Source of the DNA: an uncultured Mogibacterium sp.
GTDB lineage: Bacteria > Bacillota > Clostridia > Peptostreptococcales > Anaerovoracaceae
Direction: 5' to 3'
DNA length: 64,000 nt
Assembly: GCF_938041965.1 (NCBI RefSeq)
Contig: NZ_CALISE010000017.1
Span: 21,498 to 85,497, forward strand
Shown here: positions 42,141-50,209 of the stretch, piece after piece
Layout of the letters: each line of letters opens with the position of its first letter
How positions within the stretch are numbered: position 1 is the first letter of the stretch
Made by a program: the position numbers and the translations under genes
The notes under the pieces: generated by a model
Seen by the model: the letters and a program-made list of their open reading frames with translations, nothing else
Databases searched by the model: none
What the model was told of the DNA's origin: nothing

Positions 42141-42160
42141 ATGTTATAATATTATAACCT
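42141..42160 (-). promoter_or_regulatory. Possible internal promoter/leader element between rpmJ and rpsM
   Basis: The perfect palindrome GTTATAATATTATAAC, about 42143-42158, contains TATAAT boxes on both strands. GAGACA lies 17 bases before the minus-strand TATAAT. The about 95 bases that follow to rpsM contain no gene and could form a short leader. Weak -35, so uncertain. Confidence 0.3.
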
Positions 42161-42166
42161 ATTTTA

Positions 42167-42280
42167 CTAGCCTTGTCTCTGCTTATGCTTAGGATTTTCA
42201 CAGATTACCATGACTTTTCCATGTCTCTTGATTACCTTGCATTTTTCGCAAATTGGCTTTACTGAAGCTCTAACTTTCAT
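42167..42280 (-). CDS. rpmJ: Ribosomal protein L36
   Basis: 37 residues, the normal length. Zinc-ribbon form with C11, C14, C27 and H32 (ICEKCKVIKRHGK; VICENPKHKQRQG). The gene is small: ATG at 42278-42280, stop TAG at 42167-42169, with AGGAGG before the start. It binds 23S rRNA near the peptidyl-transferase region. 17 bases after infA, the standard order infA-rpmJ-rpsM. Confidence 0.98.
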   Translation of the reverse strand: MKVRASVKPICEKCKVIKRHGKVMVICENPKHKQRQG

Positions 42281-42297
42281 ATTAGCTCCTCCTTTAA

Positions 42298-42519
42298 TTA
42301 GTTCTTATCACGCCACGTGATCCTCCCACGTGTTAAATCATAAGGTGATAATTCTACCTTTACTTTGTCACCCGGCAGAATTCTGATGTAATTCATTCTG
42401 ATCTTACCGGAAATGTGGGCGAGGACTTCGAAGCCGTTCTCTAGCTTAACCTTGAACATTGCATTTGGCTGTGCGTCGATGACCGTGCCCATTACTTCTA
42501 TCGAATTCTTTTTCGACAT
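42298..42519 (-). CDS. infA: Translation initiation factor IF-1
   Basis: 73 residues, a single OB-fold (IEVMGTVIDAQPNAMFKVKL; GFEVLAHISGKIRMNYIRIL; ELSPYDLTRGRITWR). Blocks the A site of the 30S subunit during initiation and works with IF-2 and IF-3. 13 bases after the map stop; position between map and rpmJ is typical of Firmicutes. Confidence 0.98.
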   Translation of the reverse strand: MSKKNSIEVMGTVIDAQPNAMFKVKLENGFEVLAHISGKIRMNYIRILPGDKVKVELSPYDLTRGRITWRDKN

Positions 42520-42532
42520 AAATTCAGTCTCC

Positions 42533-43282
42533 TTATATCAACGTGAGCAGCTCAGGCTCTCCGTCTGTGATTACTACGGTATTCTCATAGTGAGCTGCCA
42601 GCAGTCCATCGTCAGTAACGACCGTCCAGTCATTACCGAGAACTCTGGTTCCGTAGGAACCTTGTGTAATCATCGGCTCAATTGCCAGAACCATTCCCTC
42701 TTTGAGGTGTGGCCCAGTGTGAGCATCCCCATAATTAGGAACCTGCGGATCTTCGTGAAGATCACGTCCAATCCCGTGTCCTAAATACTCTCTAATGACA
42801 CCGAATCCGTTGGACTCAGCATATTCCTGAACAGCGTGTCCTATGTCGTGTAGTCTGTATCCTACCATCGCATATTTTACGCCTTCAAAAAAGCTTTGCT
42901 TCGTTACGTCAATCAGTTTACGAGCCTCGTCACTGATTTCGCCTACAGCATATGTTCTAGCTGCATCGCTACAATAGCCCTTGTATGTTGAACCTGTATC
43001 AACGCTTACAATATCACCTTCTTTGAGCACTCTGTCTCTAGAAGGGATTCCATGTACTACCTCATCATTAACAGATACGCAAGCCGCAGCAGGAAATCCG
43101 CCATAACCTTTAAAGGTTGGCTTCATCTTGTAGTGAAGTATTCTCTCCTCTACAAAATTATCGATTGCATGTGTTGTCATGCCAGGCTTGATGAATCCCT
43201 CGATATCTCGAAGGATCTCACCTGTAACCTTGGCAGCTTCACGCATGATGTCAATTTCTCTTTTCGACTTAATTATTATCAT
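42533..43282 (-). CDS. map: Methionine aminopeptidase, type I
   Basis: 249 residues. Metal ligands of the pita-bread fold: VSVDTGSTYKGYCSDAARTY near 92, GHGIGRDLHEDPQVPNYG near 165, GMVLAIEPMITQGS near 196 and AAHYENTVVIT near 227. It removes the initiator methionine from nascent proteins. Starts two bases after the adk stop. No N-terminal zinc finger, so type Ia. Confidence 0.97.
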   Translation of the reverse strand: MIIIKSKREIDIMREAAKVTGEILRDIEGFIKPGMTTHAIDNFVEERILHYKMKPTFKGYGGFPAAACVSVNDEVVHGIPSRDRVLKEGDIVSVDTGSTYKGYCSDAARTYAVGEISDEARKLIDVTKQSFFEGVKYAMVGYRLHDIGHAVQEYAESNGFGVIREYLGHGIGRDLHEDPQVPNYGDAHTGPHLKEGMVLAIEPMITQGSYGTRVLGNDWTVVTDDGLLAAHYENTVVITDGEPELLTLI

Positions 43283-43284
43283 GA

Positions 43285-43935
43285 CTATTTCGCCTCAATT
43301 GCCTTTACGACATCTTCGAAAACCTCGTTATGAGTTTTCTCTCCGTCGAAGTTGGCGAGCACGTTCTGCTTCTCATAGTATCCAATGAGAGGAGCAGTCT
43401 CGCTCTCGTACACATTAATTCTGTTTTCTACAGTTTCGCGATTATCGTCCTTGCGCTGGAATAATTCTCCACCGCATACATCGCATATTCCTTCCTTCTT
43501 AGGTGGAACATTCACTACATGGAAGCTTGCACCGCAGGATTTGCATACGCGTCTTCCTGCAATACGCTCTATGAGAACGTCCTTTCTAACTTTGAAGTTA
43601 AGAACTATATCTAGCTTTTGACCGTTTTCAGATAGGAATTTATCTAGCTGCTCGGCCTGGAATATAGTCCTTGGGAAACCATCTAGGAGAAATCCCTCCT
43701 TGCAGTCAGCTTTCTGAAGTCTGTCTGTAACCAAATTAACTACCAGTTCATCCGGTACCAGCTTCCCCTCATCTATGTATCCCTTTGCCTTTTTACCAAG
43801 CTCTGTTCCTTCATTGATGTTAGCGCGGAATATATCTCCTGTTGAGATATGTGGAACATTGTATTTTTCTATTACCTTAGCCGCCTGAGTGCCTTTACCA
43901 GCTCCAGGAGGACCAAGTAAAACAGCTCGTAGCAT
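43285..43935 (-). CDS. adk: Adenylate kinase
   Basis: 216 residues. P-loop GPPGAGKGTQA at 8-18, GFLLDGFPRTIFQAEQ near 81, and a zinc-binding lid with CKSCG and CDVCGG (near 127-153), as usual in Gram-positive bacteria. It balances AMP, ADP and ATP. Between secY and map, the conserved Firmicute order; 26 bases after secY. Confidence 0.98.
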   Translation of the reverse strand: MLRAVLLGPPGAGKGTQAAKVIEKYNVPHISTGDIFRANINEGTELGKKAKGYIDEGKLVPDELVVNLVTDRLQKADCKEGFLLDGFPRTIFQAEQLDKFLSENGQKLDIVLNFKVRKDVLIERIAGRRVCKSCGASFHVVNVPPKKEGICDVCGGELFQRKDDNRETVENRINVYESETAPLIGYYEKQNVLANFDGEKTHNEVFEDVVKAIEAK

Positions 43936-43961
43936 GTTATGTGCCTTCCTTTCCTAAACGA

Positions 43962-45242
43962 TTATTTAAGAAATCCTTGATAATTTCTATTTAGCATTTG
44001 ATTCTCAATCTGTTGCACTGTATCTAGAGCTACGCCTACTGCTATTAGAAGTGATGTTCCACCGAACGAAAGCTGTAACGGTGTAAATTCACTGACTACA
44101 GTTGGAATAGTAGCTACACCTGCCAAGAATATTCCTCCTACAAGGCATAGTCTTGACATAATTCTAGATAAGTACTCCTCAGTTGCTGCACCAGGTCTAA
44201 TTCCCGGAACGAAACCGCCACTCTGTCTCATATTGTCTGCAACTTCTTCTGGCTTAAATGTGATAGCCGTATAGAAGTATGTGAAGAACAGTGTAAGCGT
44301 GATATTTAGTATTGCGTAAACCCAGGTCCCTGGATTTCCTGATGGAGATAGGTACTTCGACATCCACTGAGCAAATGAAGACTGTGGAACGAAGTAAGTT
44401 ATCGTCAATGGAAACTGAAGTAATGATAGCGAGAAGATAATAGGAATTACTCCTGCCTGGTTAACCTTAATTGGAATATGGGTTGACTGGCCGCCATACA
44501 TCTTTCTTCCAACCATACGCTTTGCGTACTGTACTGGAATTTTTCTTGTTCCCTGCTGCATCAGTATGATTACGACAGTGATTAAAACTGCCACAACTAT
44601 TAATGCAATAACAGCAACTACACTTAATGCTCCTTCTTTCACCTGCGTGTGAATTCCTCTAACTGCTGTTGGAATTCTTGCGATAATGCCGCCGAAAATG
44701 ATCAGCGAGATGCCGTTTCCGACACCATATTCGTTAATCTGTTCTCCTAGCCACATTAGGAACGCGGTTCCTGCTGTTAGGACTGTTATGATTACTATCA
44801 TCGAAAAGGCATTCTGGTTGACAATTGCTCTTCTAAAAAGACCAATCGTCAAACCTGTTGCCTGAATCAATCCTAACACTACGGTTAAATATCTCGTAAT
44901 CGTCGCCATTTTCTTACGACCTTCGTTGCCTTCCTTCGAAAGTCTTTCGAAGTATGGAAAAGCTATTGTAAGAAGCTGTACGATAATCGAAGCGGTTACA
45001 TACGGAGTGATACTCAAAGCAAATATTGTGAAATTGCTGAATGCTCCTCCGGAAAATAAATCAAACAAGTCGAGAAGCCCTGTCTGACCCTGGAACATCT
45101 GAGCAAGATAATCTCTATTGATTCCCGGAACTGGTATATTTGATCCAATTCTGAAAACAAGCATTATCATGAGCGTAAAAAGAATTTTCGAACGAATTTC
45201 CTTTACATGCCATGCATTAGAGAGTGTCTTGAGAAGTTCCAT
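43962..45242 (-). CDS. secY: Protein translocase subunit SecY
   Basis: 426 residues with ten membrane helices. Family marks: FRIGSNIPVPGINRDYLAQM near 30, FALSITPYVTASIIVQLL near 73, QYAKRMVGRKMYGGQSTHIP near 240 and the C-terminal IENQMLNRNYQGFLK. Forms the protein-conducting channel with SecE and SecG. Its ATG is two bases after the rplO stop, in the spc operon. Confidence 0.98.
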   Translation of the reverse strand: MELLKTLSNAWHVKEIRSKILFTLMIMLVFRIGSNIPVPGINRDYLAQMFQGQTGLLDLFDLFSGGAFSNFTIFALSITPYVTASIIVQLLTIAFPYFERLSKEGNEGRKKMATITRYLTVVLGLIQATGLTIGLFRRAIVNQNAFSMIVIITVLTAGTAFLMWLGEQINEYGVGNGISLIIFGGIIARIPTAVRGIHTQVKEGALSVVAVIALIVVAVLITVVIILMQQGTRKIPVQYAKRMVGRKMYGGQSTHIPIKVNQAGVIPIIFSLSLLQFPLTITYFVPQSSFAQWMSKYLSPSGNPGTWVYAILNITLTLFFTYFYTAITFKPEEVADNMRQSGGFVPGIRPGAATEEYLSRIMSRLCLVGGIFLAGVATIPTVVSEFTPLQLSFGGTSLLIAVGVALDTVQQIENQMLNRNYQGFLK

Positions 45243-45244
45243 GA

Positions 45245-45685
45245 TTAGATAACCTCTGCCTTTCCGCCTGCCTTTTCAATCTTTTCAGCAGCGCTCTTAC
45301 TGAATTTCTCAGCCTTTACAGTTAGCTTCTTCTCTAGTTCACCGTTTCCTAGAACCTTAACCCCATCCTTTACCTGCTTAACAAGTCCAGACTGAAGCAT
45401 CAGGTCGAAGTCTACGACTGTTCCATCTTCAAATCTATTTAGATCTGCAATATTAACTTCTGCATATTCCTTAGCGAAACGATTTGTAAATCCTCTCTTA
45501 GGAATTCTTCTGTATAGTGGCATCTGGCCACCCTCGAAGCCTAGACGAACACCGCCTCCGCTTCTGGAGTTCTGACCATTCATACCTCTGCCGCCAGTAG
45601 TTCCGAGACCAGTACCCTGACCGCGACCTCTTCTCTTGCGAGCTTTGGTTGCACCCTCAGCTGCCTTTAATTCGTGAAGTCTCAT
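45245..45685 (-). CDS. rplO: Ribosomal protein L15
   Basis: 146 residues. MRLHELKAAEGATKARKRRG at the start, the glycine-rich GRGQGTGLGTTGGRGMNGQ stretch and GGVRLGFEGGQMPLYRRIPK are hallmarks. A late assembler of the 50S subunit. 13 bases after rpmD. The C-terminal domain (VKAEKFSKSAAEKIEKAGGK) is normal. Confidence 0.97.
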   Translation of the reverse strand: MRLHELKAAEGATKARKRRGRGQGTGLGTTGGRGMNGQNSRSGGGVRLGFEGGQMPLYRRIPKRGFTNRFAKEYAEVNIADLNRFEDGTVVDFDLMLQSGLVKQVKDGVKVLGNGELEKKLTVKAEKFSKSAAEKIEKAGGKAEVI

Positions 45686-45698
45686 TGTCCTACACCTC

Positions 45699-45881
45699 CT
45701 ATAGCTCTTCTACATCTAGAAGATGAGAAACCTTAGCAATAGCGCCGCGTGTTGCGGACGAATCAGCTAGCTCAACCGAATGATGTAGCTTCTTGAGGCC
45801 AAGAGCTTCTACTGTCTTCTTCTGCTTAGGAGTTGCGCCAATAACACTCTTAACTAAAGTAATCTTTAATGCCTTTGCCAT
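45699..45881 (-). CDS. rpmD: Ribosomal protein L30
   Basis: 60 residues: KITLVKSVIGATPKQKKTVE, then ALGLKKLHHSVELADSSATR. Small 50S protein that is missing from some lineages; present here between rpsE and rplO. 13-base gaps on both sides. Confidence 0.97.
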   Translation of the reverse strand: MAKALKITLVKSVIGATPKQKKTVEALGLKKLHHSVELADSSATRGAIAKVSHLLDVEEL

Positions 45882-45894
45882 TTGCGTCTTCCTC

Positions 45895-46398
45895 CTATCC
45901 TAAAATTTCTTCAGGTGTCTTACCACGACGCTTAGCAACTTCTTCTACAGTTGTGAGACTTCTCAGTCCCTCTAGGGTTGCAAGTGCCATGTTTCCTGTG
46001 TTGCTCGAACCAAGCGACTTAGCTCTAACGTCCTTGAGTCCACAAGCTTCTAGTACTGTACGTACAGATGAACCTGCGATAACTCCAGTACCTTCTGCTG
46101 AAGGCATGATTAAAACTTTGCCTGCTCCGAAAATTCCTACAGTCTGGTGAGGAACTGTTGTTCCTACCATAGGTACGAATATTAGTTTCTTCTTAGCATC
46201 TTCAGTTGCTTTTCTTACAGCTTCAGGAATCTCCTGAGCCTTTCCAAGGCCAATACCTACGTGGCCTGCGCCATCTCCAACTACTAGAGTAACGGAGAAC
46301 TTCATGTTCTTTCCGCCCTTTACAGTCTTCGAAACACGTCTGATGTTAACGATGGTTTCAGTAAGTTCAAGCTTAGATGCATCTATTCTCGTGCGCAT
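45895..46398 (-). CDS. rpsE: Ribosomal protein S5
   Basis: 167 residues. Starts with IDASKLELTETIVNIRRVSK, double-stranded RNA-binding region with GGKNMKFSVTLVVGDGAGHV, then PSAEGTGVIAGSSVRTVLEA. Helps decoding accuracy together with S4. 13 bases after rplR. Confidence 0.98.
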   Translation of the reverse strand: MRTRIDASKLELTETIVNIRRVSKTVKGGKNMKFSVTLVVGDGAGHVGIGLGKAQEIPEAVRKATEDAKKKLIFVPMVGTTVPHQTVGIFGAGKVLIMPSAEGTGVIAGSSVRTVLEACGLKDVRAKSLGSSNTGNMALATLEGLRSLTTVEEVAKRRGKTPEEILG

Positions 46399-46411
46399 TC
46401 TGTATCCTCCC

Positions 46412-46777
46412 TTAGAATTCTAATCCTGCTTCACGTGCACCATCAGCGAGTTCCTTAACTCTGCCATGATAAAGGTATCCGCCTCTATCGAAGCAAACCT
46501 CTTTGATGCCCTTAGCTACAGCCTTTTCGCCTACCGCTTTGCCTACCTGCTTAGCTGCGTCTTTATTTCCACCGTTTGCAATACTTGCCTTAAGATCCTT
46601 ATCGAGAGACGATGCGGATACAAGAGTTGTTCCGTTAACGTCATCGATGACCTGAGCTGAAATATTGCTGTTAGATCTAAATACGCACAGTCTTGGCTTC
46701 TCGGGAGTTCCAAAAACGTCTTTTCTGACTCTGGCATGTCTCTTGAGTCTTCTGTCATTTCTGCTTGCTTTTGCCAT
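46412..46777 (-). CDS. rplR: Ribosomal protein L18
   Basis: 121 residues. Basic start (ASRNDRRLKRHARVRK), GTPEKPRLCVFRSNSNISAQ, and the end VCFDRGGYLYHGRVKELADG. Binds 5S rRNA with L5 and carries it into the 50S subunit. 19 bases after rplF. Confidence 0.98.
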   Translation of the reverse strand: MAKASRNDRRLKRHARVRKDVFGTPEKPRLCVFRSNSNISAQVIDDVNGTTLVSASSLDKDLKASIANGGNKDAAKQVGKAVGEKAVAKGIKEVCFDRGGYLYHGRVKELADGAREAGLEF

Positions 46778-46796
46778 TTCTCAAATCCTCCCTTCT

Positions 46797-47342
46797 CTAT
46801 GCGGAAGCTCCGCTCTTTCCTTCCTTCTTATGTACAACTTCTCCATCGTAGATGATGCCTTTGCCCTTATATGGCTCAGGCTTTCTCCAAGCTCTGATGT
46901 TAGCAGCATAGTTTCCTACCTCTGCCTTATCGCAGCCCTTAACGATAATTGTCGTAGCATCAGGAGTCTCTGTTGTGATTCCTGCTGGGTCCTTCATCTC
47001 TACTGGGTGCGAAAAACCGAGCTTCATAACGAGTGTATCTCCCTGCTTTGCAACAGTATATCCAACACCGTTAACTGTCATCTTTACTTCATAACCCTTG
47101 GAAACACCCTCAATCATATTGTGAATGAGCGTTCTTCCGAGTCCGTGCTGAGACTTATCCTGCTTTGATTCGGATGGTCTCTTAACTGTTAGAACGTTTT
47201 CCTCGATCTCAACAGTTAGATTTTCAGCGATTGGCTGGCACAGCTCGCCCTTAGGGCCTTTTACCTTAATTACATTATTATCCTCAACCGTTACTTCTAC
47301 GCCGGCAGGGATTGTAATTGGTCTAACGCCTATTCTTGACAT
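46797..47342 (-). CDS. rplF: Ribosomal protein L6
   Basis: 181 residues. Two repeated L6 domains: MSRIGVRPITIPAGVEVTVE and YAANIRAWRKPEPYKGKGII near the C-terminus. It lies by the sarcin-ricin loop, next to the factor-binding site. 12 bases after rpsH. Confidence 0.98.
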   Translation of the reverse strand: MSRIGVRPITIPAGVEVTVEDNNVIKVKGPKGELCQPIAENLTVEIEENVLTVKRPSESKQDKSQHGLGRTLIHNMIEGVSKGYEVKMTVNGVGYTVAKQGDTLVMKLGFSHPVEMKDPAGITTETPDATTIIVKGCDKAEVGNYAANIRAWRKPEPYKGKGIIYDGEVVHKKEGKSGASA

Positions 47343-47354
47343 ATTTTATACCTC

Positions 47355-47753
47355 CTACCAAACGTAACAAATAACTTCTCCGCCAACTCCGAGCTTACGA
47401 GCTTCTTTATCGCTTATAACACCCTTAGATGTTGAAACGATAGCGATTCCTAGACCTCCAAGTACCTTAGGCACCTGATCAGCCTTAGCATAAACTCTAA
47501 GACCTGGCTTCGAGATCTTCTTGATCCCGTAAATTGTCTTTTCCTTATTTGGGCCGTACTTTAGCTCTACAGTGATAGTTCCCTGTGCATTGTCCTGAGC
47601 TACTGAAAAGTCCTTGATGAAACCCTCGTTCTTAAGGATCTCTGCGATAGACTTCTTCATCTTGGACGCTGGGATTTCTACCTTAGCGTGTCCGGCTGTG
47701 TTGGCATTTCTAATTCTAGTTAGCATATCTGCTATTGGATCTGTCATTGCCAT
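47355..47753 (-). CDS. rpsH: Ribosomal protein S8
   Basis: 132 residues from the ATG at 47753 (AGGAG upstream; the open frame extends 12 codons further, into the rpsN spacer). MAMTDPIADMLTRIRNANTA at the start and STSKGVISDKEARKLGVGGE near the end are typical. Early 16S binder and, in E. coli, the regulator of the spc operon. The 68-base gap to rpsN is longer than its neighbours and holds TGCACGCATAATGCGTGACA, a short inverted repeat. Confidence 0.97.
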   Translation of the reverse strand: MAMTDPIADMLTRIRNANTAGHAKVEIPASKMKKSIAEILKNEGFIKDFSVAQDNAQGTITVELKYGPNKEKTIYGIKKISKPGLRVYAKADQVPKVLGGLGIAIVSTSKGVISDKEARKLGVGGEVICYVW

Positions 47754-47821
47754 TACAGTGTTTCTCCTTTCTCCACGTGGTTCCTGCACGCATAATGCGT
47801 GACAGGCCTGCGCAAAATAAC

Positions 47822-48007
47822 CTACCAGCTTGCTTTTCTTACGCCTGGGATTTCACCCTTATAAGCAAGCTCTCTGAAGCAGATACGGCAGATGCCATAC
47901 TTCTTCAAAACTGAATGTGGTCTTCCACAAATCTTGCATCTTGTATAAGCCCTTGTTGAATACTTAGGCTTTCTGGTCTGCTTAACTTTCAGTGAAGTCT
48001 TAGCCAT
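47822..48007 (-). CDS. rpsN: Ribosomal protein S14, zinc type
   Basis: 61 residues, the short zinc-binding (type Z) form with CKICGRPHS and GICRICFRELA, four cysteines. Ends FRELAYKGEIPGVRKASW, as in Firmicutes. It is part of the 30S head. 14 bases after rplE. Confidence 0.98.
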   Translation of the reverse strand: MAKTSLKVKQTRKPKYSTRAYTRCKICGRPHSVLKKYGICRICFRELAYKGEIPGVRKASW

Positions 48008-48021
48008 GTTCCCCTCCTAAA

Positions 48022-48564
48022 TTACTTCTCAAAAGGCATTCCGAGGAGCTCAAGTAATGCCTGTGCTTCCTCATCTGTCTTAGCTGTTGTAGTGAATACA
48101 ATGTTCATTCCCTTGATGGTCTCTACATCATCGTAAACGATTTCTGGGAAGATGAGCTGCTCTCTAATTCCCATGGAGTAGTTACCTCTTCCATCGAATG
48201 AATTCTTGCTTACACCCTTAAAGTCTCTAACTCTAGGAAGAGAAAGATTGAAGAACTTATCTGCAAATGCATACATTCTGTCACCTCTTAGAGTAACCTT
48301 AGCTCCTACTGGCATTCCCTGTCTAACCTTGAAGTTAGCGATGGACTTTCTAGCCTTTGTAACAACTGGTCTCTGTCCGGAGATGAGTGAAAGTTCCTTT
48401 ACAGCGCTCTCGAGGATCTTTGAGTTATCCTTAGCTTCACCAAGACCCATGTTGATTGTGATCTTCTCCAGCTTTGGCACTTCCATTGCGTTGGAGTAGT
48501 TGAACTTTTCCTTAAGTGCTGCAAAAACACTTTCGTCATACTTTGTTCTTAGTCTATTTGCCAC
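48022..48564 (-). CDS. rplE: Ribosomal protein L5
   Basis: 180 residues. MEVPKLEKITINMGLGEAKD, then SGQRPVVTKARKSIANFKVR and EIVYDDVETIKGMNIVFTT are typical. Binds 5S rRNA and contacts P-site tRNA. 16 bases after rplX. Confidence 0.98.
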   Translation of the reverse strand: MANRLRTKYDESVFAALKEKFNYSNAMEVPKLEKITINMGLGEAKDNSKILESAVKELSLISGQRPVVTKARKSIANFKVRQGMPVGAKVTLRGDRMYAFADKFFNLSLPRVRDFKGVSKNSFDGRGNYSMGIREQLIFPEIVYDDVETIKGMNIVFTTTAKTDEEAQALLELLGMPFEK

Positions 48565-48580
48565 TGTCTCTCCTCCTTTC

Positions 48581-48886
48581 CTAGTCTACTACGGCATTGG
48601 TCTTCTTTGAGTATCTAACCTTCTTGCCGTTCTCAATCTTAGTTCCAAGTCTTACACCCTGCTTGCTCTCCTTTTCGTAGAACATAACATTTGATGCATC
48701 GATAGGACCTTCTACGTGCTTAATCTCGGATGCGGATGTTCTTGTAGCCTTTGCGTGCTTAGTCTGCACGTTAACACCCTCAACAACAACCTTGTTAGCC
48801 TTAGGAATAGCTCTTAGAACTGTTCCAACCTTGCCCTTATCCTTGCCCGAGATAACTACTACTGTATCGCCTTTTCTAATCTGCAT
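48581..48886 (-). CDS. rplX: Ribosomal protein L24
   Basis: 101 residues. KOW motif MQIRKGDTVVVISGKDKGKV at the N-terminus, then VVVEGVNVQTKHAKATR. One of the two initiator proteins of 50S assembly. 11 bases after rplN. Confidence 0.98.
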   Translation of the reverse strand: MQIRKGDTVVVISGKDKGKVGTVLRAIPKANKVVVEGVNVQTKHAKATRTSASEIKHVEGPIDASNVMFYEKESKQGVRLGTKIENGKKVRYSKKTNAVVD

Positions 48887-48897
48887 TTGTACACCCC

Positions 48898-49272
48898 CTA
48901 TAATACTTCCGGTGCCAAAGACACAATCTTCATAAAGCCGTTATCTCTAAGTTCCCTAGCAACAGGTCCGAAGATACGTGTTCCTACAGGGTTCTTATCG
49001 CTTCTGTCTTTGATAATTACAGCAGCATTCTGGTCGAATTTTACGTAGCTACCGTCATCTCTTCTAGCGCCACTCTTCGATCTAACAACTACTGCCTTTA
49101 CAACGTCACCTTTCTTAACAACTCCACCTGGAGCAGCATCCTTAACGGAGCAAACGATGATGTCTCCAATATTCGCATACTTGCGGCCTGTACCACCAAG
49201 GATACGAATGCAAAGTAGCTCCTTCGCTCCGGAATTGTCGGCAACTCTCAATCTTGTTTCTGTCTGTATCAT
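48898..49272 (-). CDS. rplN: Ribosomal protein L14
   Basis: 124 residues. MIQTETRLRVADNSGAKELL at the start, GDIIVCSVKDAAPGGVVKKG, and the end GFMKIVSLAPEVL. Forms an inter-subunit bridge and contacts L19. 14 bases after rpsQ. Confidence 0.98.
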   Translation of the reverse strand: MIQTETRLRVADNSGAKELLCIRILGGTGRKYANIGDIIVCSVKDAAPGGVVKKGDVVKAVVVRSKSGARRDDGSYVKFDQNAAVIIKDRSDKNPVGTRIFGPVARELRDNGFMKIVSLAPEVL

Positions 49273-49286
49273 GATTTGTCGCCTCC

Positions 49287-49541
49287 CTATTTAGCTTTCT
49301 CAACGATCTCGACAAGTCTCCATCTCTTATCCTTTGAAAGAGGCTTTGTCTCCATAATCTTTACTCTATCGCCGATGCCACACTCATTGTTCTCGTCGTG
49401 AACCTTGAACTTCTTAGTTCTCTTAACAGCCTTACCGTAAAGAGAATGTCTTACTGAATCCTTTGTAGCAACAACAATTGTCTTATCCATCTTGTCGCTT
49501 ACAACTACTCCAGTTCTGGTCTTTCTGCTATTTCTTTCCAT
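49287..49541 (-). CDS. rpsQ: Ribosomal protein S17
   Basis: 84 residues, OB-fold. SRKTRTGVVVSDKMDKTIVV and HDENNECGIGDRVKIMETKP are conserved. Primary 16S rRNA binder. 17 bases after rpmC. Confidence 0.98.
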   Translation of the reverse strand: MERNSRKTRTGVVVSDKMDKTIVVATKDSVRHSLYGKAVKRTKKFKVHDENNECGIGDRVKIMETKPLSKDKRWRLVEIVEKAK

Positions 49542-49558
49542 TGTACATCCTCCTTCCT

Positions 49559-49756
49559 TTAAGCTTCAGGCTTTTCCATTTCCCTGATTATGGTCTTAAC
49601 TCTGGCAATATCTCTTCTGATTTCTCTCATCTTCACAGGGTTGTCGAGCTGTCCGGTAACGTGCTGGAATCTCAGATTGAATAGCTCCTGCTTCATTCTT
49701 GCGAGCTCGGCGGTTCTCTCCTGATCAGTCATTTTTCTTATTGTATTCAGATCCAT
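49559..49756 (-). CDS. rpmC: Ribosomal protein L29
   Basis: 65 residues, two helices: RKMTDQERTAELARMKQELF and NPVKMREIRRDIARVKTIIR. Lies at the peptide exit site where SRP and trigger factor dock. Its ATG overlaps the rplP stop by one base. Confidence 0.98.
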   Translation of the reverse strand: MDLNTIRKMTDQERTAELARMKQELFNLRFQHVTGQLDNPVKMREIRRDIARVKTIIREMEKPEA

Positions 49757-50187
49757 TATTCGTCACCACCCTTTGCTTCCTGGTTCTTGACAACGAACTT
49801 GCACCTTACAGGTAGCTTGTGAGAAGCAAGTCTCAAAGCCTCCTTAGCCTGTGCTTCAGTTACGCCCTCAAGCTCGAACATTACTCTGCCCGGCTTAACT
49901 ACTGCCACCCAATACTCAGGTGAACCTTTTCCGGAACCCATTCTTACTTCTGCTGGTTTCTTTGTGATTGGCTTGTGTGGGAAGATTTTGATATAAACCT
50001 TTCCGCCTCTCTTGATGGATCTTGTCATCGCGATTCTGGCAGCCTCGATCTGCTTTGAGTCAATCCATGCTGGCTCTTCAGCAACTAGACCGAACTGACC
50101 ATATGTAACGGTGTTACCCTTTGTTGCAACACCCTTCATTCTGCCTCTGTGGACTCTTCTGCGTTTAACGCGCTTTGGCATTAACAT
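49756..50187 (-). CDS. rplP: Ribosomal protein L16
   Basis: 143 residues from the ATG at 50187 (AAAGGAG upstream; the frame is open 17 codons more, inside the rpsC end). MLMPKRVKRRRVHRGRMKGV, then TVTYGQFGLVAEEPAWIDSK and RMGSGKGSPEYWVAVVKPGR. Needed for A-site tRNA placement and late 50S assembly. 22 bases after rpsC. Confidence 0.97.
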   Translation of the reverse strand: MLMPKRVKRRRVHRGRMKGVATKGNTVTYGQFGLVAEEPAWIDSKQIEAARIAMTRSIKRGGKVYIKIFPHKPITKKPAEVRMGSGKGSPEYWVAVVKPGRVMFELEGVTEAQAKEALRLASHKLPVRCKFVVKNQEAKGGDE

Positions 50188-50209
50188 GGCAAGTCTCTCC
50201 TTTCTATGA